Shown: one piece after another, positions 10,801 through 20,686 of the stretch
Position numbering within the stretch: position 1 is the first letter of the stretch
Layout: every line of letters starts with the position of its first letter
Source of the DNA: Lytechinus variegatus
Taxonomy: Eukaryota > Echinodermata > Echinoidea > Temnopleuroida > Toxopneustidae
Assembly: GCF_018143015.1 (NCBI RefSeq)
Contig: NC_054742.1
Span: forward strand, 16,368,441 to 16,432,440
DNA length: 64,000 bases
Direction: 5' to 3'
The notes under the pieces: model-generated
Seen by the model: only the letters and a program-made list of their open reading frames with translations
Databases searched by the model: none
Told to the model about the DNA's origin: nothing
Position numbers and translations under genes: made by a program

Positions 10801-13800
10801 CGAAATAGAGGAATGTCGAATCTAGTTTTGAGAAAAAGTCATGTCCCATAGAGATTACACGCAAAATGAAGAAAAATGACATGCCTCTTTTCATTGCTGT
10901 TTTACGCAATGATGCGTTTCTCAAAACGAAAATTCATGTTAACTAAGGAGAAAGAGTACAGTCTAAACTACAACATATCAAAATCTGGGCGAAAAACGAT
11001 CTATATTCGAGAAGTTACAACCAAATTTGCATAAATTTGATGACGTCATTTTTGAAAAAATGAAATTTTTAGTTTAGGCGCCATTTTGATGACGTCATGA
11101 TATAATTTAGGAACATTGATAACATGAAATCAAATCTACAATTCATACTCTATCGATATATGAAAAAAAAGTTGGGGGTCAACGGACTATTTAAAGAGCT
11201 ACAGTGAATTTGCAATAGGCATGTTTTTGCCCATATATGGCCTATAGTGAGAGCTCGCGCGCACACGTGCTGCAAACTTCAACGGGTGTTAATTTCGTCA
11301 TTAATGGTCGTAGAAGATTGATCAAGGTATCAAATTGTTCAGAATTTTATTATCAATGCAAAGATGTTAAAAAAAACGGTGTTTCTGCGTTGCGTTAAGG
11401 CGTTACGCGCGGAAACGCGCGCGCACACTTGCTTAAAATGACCTGAAACATACTCTTGTTTGGTCAAAAAGTGATTTTGAGCATTTAAAAATTTTGACGC
11501 GCGCGTACGCGTGCGTCGTGACCTCCAGGTGACCTTTGATGACATGACCCAACGACCCTTGACCTGAAGTTGATGTGATGTAAATTTGATTGATTTTTGA
11601 TAATTGATAATGTGATTTTACAAAATGGCGCCTAGATGACGTCATCATGACCTGATGACCTTGAAAAGCTTATTTTGACGTGTCCATGACAGATCCTATA
11701 GATGACATGAAATTCAATGAAATTGACCATGTCCATTTTGAGATAACCTGGCGACAAGAAAATCCGTAAAAATAAATAAATAAATAATAAAAATAAGAAA
11801 ATTCTGACGAAATTAAGAGGTGATCTGTCAAAGACAGACCACTTAATTAAGAATTAACAATTAATTCTATAGCTTGAATAACAATAATGAATATATATTG
11901 TGTTATAAATTGCAATTTTTTGAGGAAACTAAAGACAAGCAAGTATTGTTTCCTTTTCTCATAGAATGTAAAGGTGTTGAGGATGAGTGGATAAGTCTCC
12001 AGACTATGAATAAGTCTCCAGACTATGAACTAAGAGGTCTCGGGTTTGAATCCCACCACAGTACCAATGTCCTTTGATTTACCACTTTCTATGCAGGTGT
12101 AGTAAAATGAATTCCCAGTGTAGGAACAAATTCCCCAAATGCTTGAGCTCCAAGTCAGCCGAGCTAAAGCCAGGGGAATAATAACATTCTAATTTTTAAG
12201 GTACTGAATTGGAAGCACTGGGTAAATATGATGTTCTTATTATTATCATCATTAATATTAATATTAGCTGATAAGACATGAGTAGTGCTAAAGTAAAATG
12301 AACAACTGAATAGATAGTGATTTGATGAATGTTTTGTCATTTATTTAGCTTAGCACATTTAAAGTCACTTTTAAGTCATTTAAAGTCCTCTATGCTTTAT
12401 GATACATACCTCACTTTTAGCTCTGACAAATCTTATTCCATCATCAAGTCCTTTGACCTTATAAAGGCACTGATAAATATAATCCCAATAGTCTTTCTTG
12501 CCTGCAAACATTCCAGACCTTGCTGAAGCTTTAGTAATTTGAAAAAGATTTTTTAAAAAATTATATATATATATATATATAAAAGTATACAGGGAGTGTT
12601 TCATGAAACAATAGTTATTTTTATTGACAAAATTCGCTCTCAGCCAAAGATGCAATATAATAATAGCTTACACAAATAGTGAGATCACCGAATCTTTTTC
12701 CATGAAAATGCCCCCCATTCGAAAAAATAAAGAGCATTGATCAGCATTTATCAATTTTGGATTAAACTTTTAGAAAATTTATTTCCTACTCAGTAGGTGC
12801 ATAATACAGTGTGGGAGCACACATATTTTCATCTTTTCACTTTCATAATTGGGGTCTCCTAACAAAATGTGAATCCAATTAAAAGCTGATGGCATTTTGA
12901 TGGAGGTGGAATATATCATAATTGGTCAAAAATGCGCACACATAAAGGGAAAAAATTATTCATTTGTATTAACTAAAATAAACTAACTATATAGTTGGAA
13001 CCCATCATAATACAAAACCCTAGAATATCAGTTAAATGTAATGATTTCCTGGAACCTCTTTGCCAATATCAGACCCTCTCCAAGACTATCTAATTTTCCC
13101 ATTATTATCTCTACAACATGATTTTACCCAAGTTTACCCATCTGCAATTATCATTAAACAACGAAAGAAGTTTACTTACGCTTCATGTCGATCTGGAGCA
13201 TGTATTCTAACTTTGCACATAGCTTGTGAAGAGGAACACTGTCATCTGAAACAGGCAGTTGAGTGTCTTCATAATTTCTTTTCAGATCTTGGATAAATTC
13301 TAAAGAAAAAAAAATACATGCTTGAGATATCAAAAGACGAATATAAGGTATGGGTTATGAGATTGATCCATGGTACAGCAATCCTTTTCAGTGGAACGTT
13401 TTCATACAAAAATCTTCCAAAATAGCATGAAAGAAGCTCCCCTTAATTATTCATTTTACCAAGCCAAAACAGTACAATAAAATAATCGAAAAATACTATC
13501 ATCTCTATAAAATGAACAAAGATATTTCATGGTTTATATCAATACCAGGCCATCAAGATCATGTTCTATGTAGCCCCATTGATTGCCCTACATGTTCTAT
13601 CATTTTTGCTTTAGATGTCCAAATACCCTTTCAATTTTTCTCATTTAATAATTGAGTTTACTGAAATCTGAGACCTGTTTTTGTAATAATTTGCATAATA
13701 ATGAATGCAGAAATGCATTGAATATAAAATTGAAAATTAAGTCAAAATGGTTTGTAATGTACTTCTCAAATACCTTTCACTTCTGAAATAATCTTTGGCG

Positions 13801-13816
13801 CTCTACCAAGTGCCAT
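4574..13816 (-). CDS. RUNDC3: RUN domain-containing protein 3-like gene (partial, six exons)
   Basis: The joined exons are 13816-13774, 13299-13180, 12528-12410, 10223-10117, 9273-9045 and 4801-4574. Together they make 846 bases, or 282 codons, with every junction in phase and GT..AG at every intron. The protein starts [14 protein letters not shown]. It then shows a RUN domain with a [18 protein letters not shown] block, a conserved segment [16 protein letters not shown], a Ser-rich stretch ([13 protein letters not shown]), and a coiled coil rich in E, L and R. The [11 protein letters not shown] and [13 protein letters not shown] signatures recall vertebrate RUNDC3A (RPIP8), known as a Rap2-interacting, neuron-enriched protein. 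Human RUNDC3A is roughly 400 residues, so about 100 C-terminal residues are missing; the frame after 4574 needs at least one more exon to the left. Introns carry two copies of the hairpin-ended repeat and two SINEs. Assignment to A or B is not possible; function by homology only. Confidence 0.8.
5268..5345 (-). repeat. tRNA-like segment in copy 2
   Basis: Read on the minus strand it shows an A-box-like GTGGCTCAATGGATAACG and a B-box GGTTCGAGTCC. The duplicated unit holds a degenerate second copy at about 5898-5955, split from its B-box side by the miniature element. I regard it as tRNA-derived, not a working tRNA gene. Confidence 0.55.
5729..5898. mobile_element. Palindromic miniature element (GGGCCGTTTCATAAAGC type)
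   Basis: Near-perfect inverted arms (GGCCGTTTCATAAAGCTG against CAGCTTTATGAAACACCC) flank a short centre. The flanks repeat CCAGG (5724-5728 and 5899-5903). The sister unit at about 5262-5275 reads straight through CCCCAGGACTCGAAC without the insert and so acts as an in-window empty site. Confidence 0.85.
7452..7579. mobile_element. Palindromic miniature element (GGGGCCCGTTGCAGAAAGAG type)
   Basis: The arms GGGGCCCGTTGCAGAAAGAG and CTCTTTCTGTAACGGGCCCC pair over more than 30 bases. Inside are GTTGCGTTTAAAC and a GTTGCAATTGATTGCAAC palindrome. A diverged copy lies at 42703-42854. Confidence 0.8.
8076..8396 (+). mobile_element. tRNA-derived SINE
   Basis: A tRNA-like head (TGGCAAAGTGGATAAGTC as A box; the B box GGGTACACATCC is diverged) is followed by a body containing GACCCGGGTGATGTAAATGG and ACCGGCAGGAAGTAATT. 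It then has an AAAGCGCC-type motif and an ATT-rich microsatellite tail. This layout is that of a SINE. It lies in the fifth intron of the RUNDC3-like gene. Confidence 0.65.
9045..9273 (-). CDS. RUNDC3: RUNDC3-like exon 5 (end of RUN domain and Ser-rich linker)
   Basis: The exon is 229 bases between a TTTACAG acceptor and a CAG/GTAAAAC donor. It encodes [19 protein letters not shown] and then the diagnostic [19 protein letters not shown], followed by [18 protein letters not shown]. Its entry phase (one base completing a split codon) fits exon 4, and its exit phase 0 fits exon 6. This exon gives the clearest RUNDC3 match. Confidence 0.85.
10117..10223 (-). CDS. RUNDC3: RUNDC3-like exon 4 (RUN domain core)
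   Basis: The exon is 107 bases between AATAG and AAG/GTAATT. It encodes [20 protein letters not shown] followed by [15 protein letters not shown]. The GRGRA(F/W)IR block is a hallmark of RUN domains. Phase 0 in, phase 2 out, matching both neighbours. Confidence 0.85.
10275..11844 (+). mobile_element. Hairpin-ended repeat family, copy 3, with 14-bp target duplication
   Basis: It has the same two ends as copies 1 and 2: TAGAATTTAATTCGTC at the left and GGTGATCTGTCAAAGACAG at the right. It is flanked immediately by perfect direct repeats AATTAAGAATTAAC at 10261-10274 and 11845-11858. Copy 3 carries a minisatellite in place of most of the tRNA-like segment but keeps its 3' edge (GTTATCCATTGAGCTAGC). 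It lies in the RUNDC3-like intron between exons 3 and 4. Confidence 0.75.
10341..10590. repeat. CACGGAC/CACGTCAGC minisatellite
   Basis: About 21-base units of the form ACACGGACCTACACGTCAGC recur with small changes; the first half has a shorter CACGGATC unit. The block is far richer in GC than its surroundings and is absent from copies 1 and 2. The apparent open frame of Thr/Ser/Arg repeats here is a by-product of the array. Confidence 0.75.
11980..12290 (+). mobile_element. tRNA-derived SINE, second copy
   Basis: The head GAGTGGATAAGTCTCCAGAC is partly duplicated (12012-12027). The B-box GGGTTTGAATCCC is intact. A body and an ATTATTATCATC-type tail follow. It resembles the element at 8076 in its head and tail. 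Confidence 0.65.
12410..12528 (-). CDS. RUNDC3: RUNDC3-like exon 3
   Basis: The exon is 119 bases ending GTGAG/GTATGTATC. It encodes [20 protein letters not shown] followed by [19 protein letters not shown], with the aromatic YWDYI element typical of RUN domains. Two in-phase acceptors six bases apart (AAG/CTTCAG and CAG/CAAGG) would include or omit two residues, so alternative acceptor use is possible. Confidence 0.8.
12561..12582. repeat. (TA)n microsatellite
   Basis: A run of alternating T and A lies in the intron just upstream of RUNDC3-like exon 3. Confidence 0.9.
13180..13299 (-). CDS. RUNDC3: RUNDC3-like exon 2
   Basis: The exon is 120 bases between CTTTAG and GC/GTAAGT, a near-consensus donor. 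It encodes [20 protein letters not shown] followed by [20 protein letters not shown]. The pattern of a helix ending near the RUN-domain LxxLCxxLEYxL segment fits the family. Phase 1 in, phase 1 out. Confidence 0.8.
13774..13816 (-). CDS. RUNDC3: RUNDC3-like exon 1 coding part (start codon)
   Basis: The ATG is at 13816-13814. The exon codes [14 protein letters not shown] and ends G/GTATTTG in phase 1. An AACACAG acceptor near 13853 suggests an upstream non-coding exon, so the ATG lies in the second exon. A promoter was not identified. Confidence 0.7.
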
Positions 13817-14395
13817 GATGATGTTCTTTCTGCTATCTCTCCTTGAAAAAACCTGTGTTTATTCTGTGAAGAAAGAAATGTTGAAATAAGTTTTCTTACC
13901 AGATCGATGTGCATATGTATAGCTTCCGAGTAACAGTTTTCCTATGCTCTTCTCATTGTGAAGAGATTATGTCTGTAGTGTACATCTGACTAGCTTTCAA
14001 AAACTAAAGTAGGCCCTATTTTCTGCTCTTTGTTGCTGAATGCATGCCAGGCCAGTGATGCCACTACTTTGCCTGTGTAGATGTATACCACATGCACTGT
14101 TAGTTTGCAAACTTTACTCAGCTTTACTAGCTCATTTGACAAGGATAATAAACAAAAACCTTAAGATGGCAACATAAACATCAGCAAAATTTTCATCGCT
14201 GTTCTAACTTCACTTAGAATAAATTGATTTCAATAATCATTTTTTCAAAACGTTTGGAATTGTCATATTCATGACAGATTGATTGTACCATACCATCAGC
14301 CGACTAGAAAGTAATTTTCCAGGCATTGTTTCCATGTAATGAAATGTTCACTTGTTGTAATATGGTGTGGAGCCCCCCCCCCCCCCCCCCCCCCC

Positions 14396-16393
14396 GTTGC
14401 ACCCACAAATGTAATAACGCCCACAAATGTAACAACGCCCACAAATGTAATAACACTTTACCCACAAATGTAATAACGCCCACAAATGTAATAACACTTT
14501 ACCCACAAATGTAATAATTTTTGATCGCCCACAAATGTAATAATGACTTTACCCACAAATGTAATAAATTTGAAGGGATTTTTGGCGAATCCGTTCTAAA
14601 CTAAAATCCTATAGTAATGCGTTCATATAGCACAAAAGTGCAGTCTTTTTTTCAGACCGGGTTAATAAAACATCAAAGTACAAATATAAATCCAAAGTCT
14701 TTTTTCCAGACCCGGTTGTTTCAAGAATTTTAATAAGTCCAAAGTCTTTTTTCCAGACCCAGTTATTTCAAAATTTATAATATAAGTCCAAACTAAGATA
14801 CAATAATGATATTGCTGTGGAAAAAATGGGAATCGAGCTTAGTCTTTTCTCCAGACCCAGTTAATTAAAACTGGTGGAATTAATGTCTTTGTTGTTGTTT
14901 CAACTTATACGGTGTATATTGTGAATATATGCACTAAGAGTAAATTGAGAATCAAACGTAGTCTTTTCTCCAGACCCGGTTACCTGTTATTTAAACATTA
15001 TGAATAACAGTTTAAAAACAGTATAAAGACCCCATAATCTTATTAATGCTGGATATAGCGTAGTCTTTCAGCCCTACCATTTTTTCTTCAAAAAAAAACG
15101 CTAATAGTAAGAATTTAAAAAAAATCAAAGTCTAAGACCAAACAAACCTTCAACCTAAGAACCTGTTTTAAAAGAGGTTTAGAGTGTTGTCTTTATTCCA
15201 GACCTAAAACAGTTACGAAAAAAAATCTTCTAACATAAGACCTTATATTCTTATTCTCGTGGAATAACACAAGTTTTAAAACGTACTCTTTCCTCCAGAC
15301 CCGGCTATTAAAAAAAAGTAACTGAAAAACTTCGAATCTAAGACCAAATTTCCAAAGTTTCACCCAGTAAAAATATGTCTTTTTTAAAATAATACTACTA
15401 CCCCTACAAAACATTGTAATAACGCGAGGGTAAAGCAGACATCCTTTCTCCAGACTTGGTTACTATTTGAAAAATAAACTAGTTTTTACAAATATTCTAA
15501 AACGAATACCCAATAATCTAATTACTGTGGAACAACATGAAGACCGATTGTCGAAGATCGACTTTCCTCCAGACACAATTATTTCAGGAATAAAAAATCA
15601 ATAAAACTCAACCCCCAACAACGAATCTAAGAACCAACAATCCTCCAAATTAAGACCATGCATGTAGAAAGGCACATGTTTAGAGCGTTGTCTTTATTCC
15701 AGACCCGGTGATTTAAAAATGATTTAAACAATCCTAAAAACAAAAGACTTATATTCTTATTCTTGTGGAATAACACGAGTATTATGCTTAGTCTTTCGTC
15801 TGGACCCGGTTATTCAAAAGATAAAGAAATATTTTTAAAAATGACATCTGAGACCAATCTTCGAAATTAAACTCACTTAAAATGCTTGGGCTTAGAGTGT
15901 TGTCTTTACCCCTCACCGACGTATATTATATATAACTTTTGAAACCACCGGGTCTGAAAAAAAGACTTTGGACTTGCATTGTAATTTTTTAATTAACCGG
16001 GTCTGGAAAAGAGACTTTGGACGTATATTATAATTTTGAAAACCGGGTCTGGAAAAAGACTTGGACTTGTACTGTAATTTTTCATTAACCGGGTCTGGAA
16101 AAAAGACTTTGTGCTTTTGTGCTATATGAACGCATTACTATAGGATATTAGTTTAGAACGAATTCGCCAAAAATCACTTCAAATTTATTACATTTGTAGG
16201 TAAAGTCATTATTACATTTGTGGGTAAAGTGCATCATTACATTTGTGGGTAAAGTGTTACCGGTATTACATTTGTGGGCGATCAAAAATTATTACATTTG
16301 TGGGTAAAGTGTTATTACATTTGTGGGTAAAGTGTTATTACATTTGTGGGCGTTATTACATTTGTGGGCGATTATTACATTTGTGGGTGTAAC
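14396..16393. mobile_element. 2.0-kb element with terminal inverted arrays of CCCACAAATGTAATAA
   Basis: The left end reads GTTGCACCCACAAATGTAAT and the right end is its complement. Each end is an array of 16-21 base units (CCCACAAATGTAATAA with CGC or CTTTA spacers): about nine units at 14401-14565 and about nine at 16185-16390. The arms continue inward as a shared block (GGCGAATCCGTTCTAAACTA at 14585, inverted at about 16150). The core at 14640-15960 repeats AGTCTTTTnTCCAGACCCGG about a dozen times, in reverse orientation near the right arm. A run of more than 20 Cs adjoins the left end. No transposase is visible. Confidence 0.7.
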
Positions 16394-16398
16394 ACCCC

Positions 16399-19118
16399 CC
16401 GAGTCCATGCAGTATAGGCAGCCAAAGAGACCAAAATTAATAATCTCAAAAATAAAGAAACTCTCAGAAATAAATGTAGTATCTCAGAGATAAATGCAGT
16501 CTCTCAGAAAAGATTGTAGTTTCTTAGAAATAATAAAACTTCCTCAGAATTAAAACTAACATCTCAGAAATATAACATTCAGAAATAATACATTACTATG
16601 GATGAATAGTAGGCCTACATAAGTCAGAATAAAAGTATTTAACCAGAAATTGATAAAATTTAGAAATAAAAGACAACTCAGAAATAAATCTTGTTAATCA
16701 TAGATAAAAGATTTATGAAATATAAGACTCATTCAGAAAAAAATATTGTAATTGAAATTGCAGTATATTTTACAAATGGATGTCATCACTTAGATATAGA
16801 TATTCTCACAAACAAAACAATTTCAAGAAATAAGAAAACTCTAGAAATAAAGATAACTACAGAAATAAAAGCAACCACAGAAATAAAGACAACCGCAGAA
16901 TCTAAATTTTACGTAAATGAAAGGAGTTCAGTAAAACATTGATTTCATGAGAAAGTCTGTAAAACCAAGGTTAAATATTACTATATCATCGTGGATCTAG
17001 ATCTGGTACAGTTGCATAAACTTAACGTTGTGAATCATACAATCTAAGCTGAAAACGATCACACTGAAGATTGCCAACACAGACTGGCACATGTGGGACA
17101 GTGTATTATTATTGCTGGAATAAAGACCCTACGGAAGTGACCGAATTTGCGCTTATTTTGCTTATTTCTCAGCAATTACACAATATCTTCCAGAATCCTT
17201 TGGCACATATTTTTTGTTCATACAAACAGACACTTGGGTGGTCATTATATTTTGTAAAAAGTCATTTTGAGATCGTTACCACAACTGGCATTTATCTTTA
17301 AAACAATTCTTGGAAATAAACACAAACACAGATTTGCATACTTTTGCAGGATTGAGGAATATATGTTATCACTGAATTAACTTATTTATGAGAGTCTGAG
17401 AGACTGCATTTATTTCTGAAAGACAACGAGATACTACCGTAAGTAACGGTGTATTAACCGCACCTTTTTCTCGGCGGGATAGAAGCAAGTCGGGGGTGCG
17501 GTTTATACACGGTGACGGGTCTGAGCCAGCCCGCCGTAACCCCTCCCGTACATGTACGATGTCTGCCAGTTCACAACACATCGAGTGGCCGGGCGTAGCC
17601 GCCCAGGCAATGTCGTTTTGAGGGGTATGAGCCGCGGGTAATGGGAAGCGATTAATTAAATATTTCCATAACAAACGCACCCACCTTCATGACACTAATT
17701 TTTACTTTATTCTCGATTCAAAGTAGTGAAGTTCCCTGGCTAAGTTAAAAGAGACGCCAAGCATCTCGGTAATATTTTGTCACCGCTAGCGCTGAGCGAC
17801 AATTGAGTGAGCTCGAGCGTAGATTGCGTTGTACTATGGTTATAGTGCGACTTAAGCTGGCGCTATTCAAAGTCCCGTTTCGCGCCAGCTTTTTTTTTTC
17901 CTTCCTGTTTGCTTTTCATGAATACCATGCAAGCCACGCAGGAGACAGACGGCACGAAGCCGTAAAAAACAACTGGAAAAAATGTCAATTTCTTTGTTTC
18001 TTGAACCTTCCTGTAATCCCGTATCCAAAATTCATGCTAAGACATCAAATTTCTGAAAGTGATTGTGAGGTTGTGATGCAAGAAATGTGAATGTTTCTTC
18101 CTCCTACGCTGGGAAAGACACAGATTATGATTTGATAAAATGTACTGGCATGACTGGTACTGTATCGTAGTTTGCAATGTAATGGCAGTGCTGTGTGTGT
18201 GTACACTTTGACTGTGAGGTGAGTGAGTGTGTAATTGGCCAAAATTGTCGGGACTGTTCTTTCTAACATTTGTAGATTTATCAAGAACAGCAGATTTCCG
18301 CATACCGATAACCTCTTTGGATACTTTGAAATCTTAAACTTAGTTTTTGTTTCTTCGTACCTCAAATATGCATGTAAATATAAGATTTTTTTTTTTTTTA
18401 GTCCAAAGTTGGGGGTGCGGTTTATACACGGGTGCGGTTAATACACCGTTACTTACGGTATATTTATTTCTAAAGGTTTCTTTATTTTTGAGAAATCTTG
18501 TTAATTTTCCAACAATTGTTTTAATTCTGCGTAAACTTAAGATGCTGTGGTTGTCTTTATTTCTGTGGTTGCATTTGTTTCTGTAGTTATCTTTATTTCT
18601 TGAGTTTTCACATTTCTTGAAATTGTTTTGTTTGCAACATTATCTATGACATTTATTTCTAAAATGTACTGCTATTTCAATTACAATATTTTTTTTTGAA
18701 GGTTTGCATGGTGGCATGTACAATTGCTGATGGGGTTTACGGTACACCATGTGGAGTATTATAGAAGAAGAAAATAAATCTGAATGAGTCTTATATTTCT
18801 AAAATCTTTTTACTATGATTGACAAGATCAATTTCTGAGTTGTCTTTTATTTCTCAATTATATCCATTTCTGGTTAAAAATTGTTATTTCTGATTTATGT
18901 AGTATTCCATAGTAATGTATTCATTTCTGAATGTTATATTTCTGAGATATTACTTTTATTTCTGAGGAAGTTAATTCATTTCTAAGAAACAGCAATTTTT
19001 TCTGAGAGACTGTATTTATTTTTGAATGACTGCATGTATTTCTGAGATACTACATTTATTTCTGAGAGTTTCTTTATTTTTGAGATTATTAATTTTGACC
19101 CTTTTGGCTACCAGTAGT
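16399..19118. mobile_element. Long-arm inverted-repeat element built on AGAAATAAA units
   Basis: The left arm (16399-about 16965) is the inverted complement of the right arm (about 18480-19118). Matching blocks run in the same order, such as AATTAATAATCTCAAAAATA, AACATTCAGAAAT and AACAAAACAATTTCAAGAAA. The arms are largely degenerate tandem AGAAATAAA/CTCAGAAATAAA units. The outer tips pair as TGCAGTATAGGCAGCCAAA against TTTTGGCTACCAGTAGTGCA. A separate element (17437-18458) sits near the middle. No protein recognised. Confidence 0.7.
17437..18458. mobile_element. Nested 1.0-kb element with TA flanks
   Basis: The ends CCGTAAGTAACGGTGTATTA and TAATACACCGTTACTTACGG are perfect inverted repeats. 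They are followed on both sides by a GTGCGGTTTATACACGG motif. TA dinucleotides flank it at 17435-17436 and 18459-18460, as for Tc1/mariner-like insertions. The interior has no transposase frame. Confidence 0.75.
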
Positions 19119-19860
19119 GCAGTGTCCCTTGTCTGCACATAAATGTATGAAAATCTGCATAAATCTGATAAAAGAAGTCATGCAACAACCACAAAATTTA
19201 CACCTGCAATCCATAGACATATATACCATATTCACTAAAAATTCTGAGCCCAACTGGTGAAATAACACTGAATAACACACATTTAATGTAACAGACTCAA
19301 AATGTACCCTTTTTCCCAAGAGCCCAGAATTGTTTGTAAAGTTAATGTGTGCACACACATGGGGCACCATTTTATGTTTCAATTTGAAAATGACTAATCA
19401 CAAAATGTTTTTAAGAAAATCATGTAGATTTAAGCATAGGCCCTACTTTCGGATTTTGGACAAACTTACTAAGAACACAAGGAACAAAATCAAATGAAAA
19501 TTTTGTGATAATTTAATGAAATTCATGTTCAATCTTAAGTTCAGTTTGTAGGTGCACAAAAATGGGACCACCTTCATTATTCATGTTGTTTCTTGAATTG
19601 CATAGTGTCCCACTGACTTGTGGGAAGAGTCTGCATACGTCAAAATGAAAGGACGGGACTCTTAGCAACAGAAGGTGCCAAAATGTGCTAAGAGTTTGGA
19701 ATACCAATGTGATCTGCAAGGCAATTAATTCCTTCTTTTTTTTTCTTCTTGGATTTTAGCAAATTAGGGTCTTCTTTTAATTACTTGCTTTGATCCAACA
19801 GCACCAAATCATCAGAAGATTTGGATAGTCAGCTCTGTACCCCCTATAGTAAATTCTACG
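19119..19860. other. Unassigned intergenic stretch
   Basis: No frame, RNA or repeat structure that I can support; AT-rich non-coding DNA between two elements. Confidence 0.4.
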
Positions 19861-19868
19861 CAAAATCT

Positions 19869-20678
19869 AGGGACAGTGATTTTCCGTTTAAAAAAATTGC
19901 CTTTTCCGTTTCAGAAAATCTTAAATTCCGTTTCGGCATGTCAGAAAACGGAATTCCCCATAGACTTTGTACACACGGAAAAGTGACAATTCCGTTTACC
20001 CATCCAGTAGCAACAACACAAGTTACATGTACATGTAACGCTCGCGCTGGTGAAAATTTGGATATGTCACTGTACCAACAACGCAGTAGAATCCGCTCTA
20101 ATCGGATCTATGCGGGCACAAAAAATATTTTTATACATCTATCTAACATGAATACATCCTCACCTTTCACATTTCTAGCATTATTTCACTGTTGAATGAA
20201 CTTTTACAGATAATTTTGGGGGGTTTTGGACATTGTTTCGAGCAGTCAACGATTTCATTCTATCCGCCATTTTGGATTTCAAGATCGTGCTGTACATTTT
20301 CAAACATAGAGGACAGCAAAACACGACCTGCATGTGAATGTTTTGGATACGGCCGATCGACTGTAACCTGCCAGAGCGGCCGGGAAGGACCGGGGCGAGG
20401 GTAAGATCGAGTGTCAAGGTGTGAAGGAGTGAAGAGCAGTCACGATGTGTTGATTTTGTTGTGATTGCGGTGAAGTGAGATCGTGTTTTGTGAGGTTTTG
20501 TGGCCATTTAATATTCGTATTTTGTTGAGATTTTGGAGTAATTTATGTTGCTGTTCTATGTATTTTGAGGAAAAATATGTTTCCCGTGATTTTCCGTTTG
20601 AAATGCCACTTTCTGTTTCAAAAGGCCATTTCCGTGAATTCCGTCCGTTTTCCGCGATTGCAGAAAATCACTGTCCCT
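19869..20678. mobile_element. hAT-like non-autonomous element
   Basis: The ends AGGGACAGTGATTTTC and GAAAATCACTGTCCCT are inverted repeats. The flanking 8-mers CAAAATCT (19861-19868) and AAAAATCC (20679-20686) match at six of eight positions. Sub-terminal TTTTCCGTTTC-type words recur at both ends. The element has about 810 bases and no transposase. Confidence 0.65.
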
Positions 20679-20686
20679 AAAAATCC

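Noticed and set aside
753..11858. Calling the hairpin-ended family a Helitron
   Set aside because: A 3' hairpin is present, but the perfect 14-bp duplication around copy 3 conflicts with Helitron insertion, which leaves none.
14397..16390. CRISPR-like array (regular CCCACAAATG repeats)
   Set aside because: Spacers are nearly absent or identical, the array is inverted at the other end, and the genome is eukaryotic.
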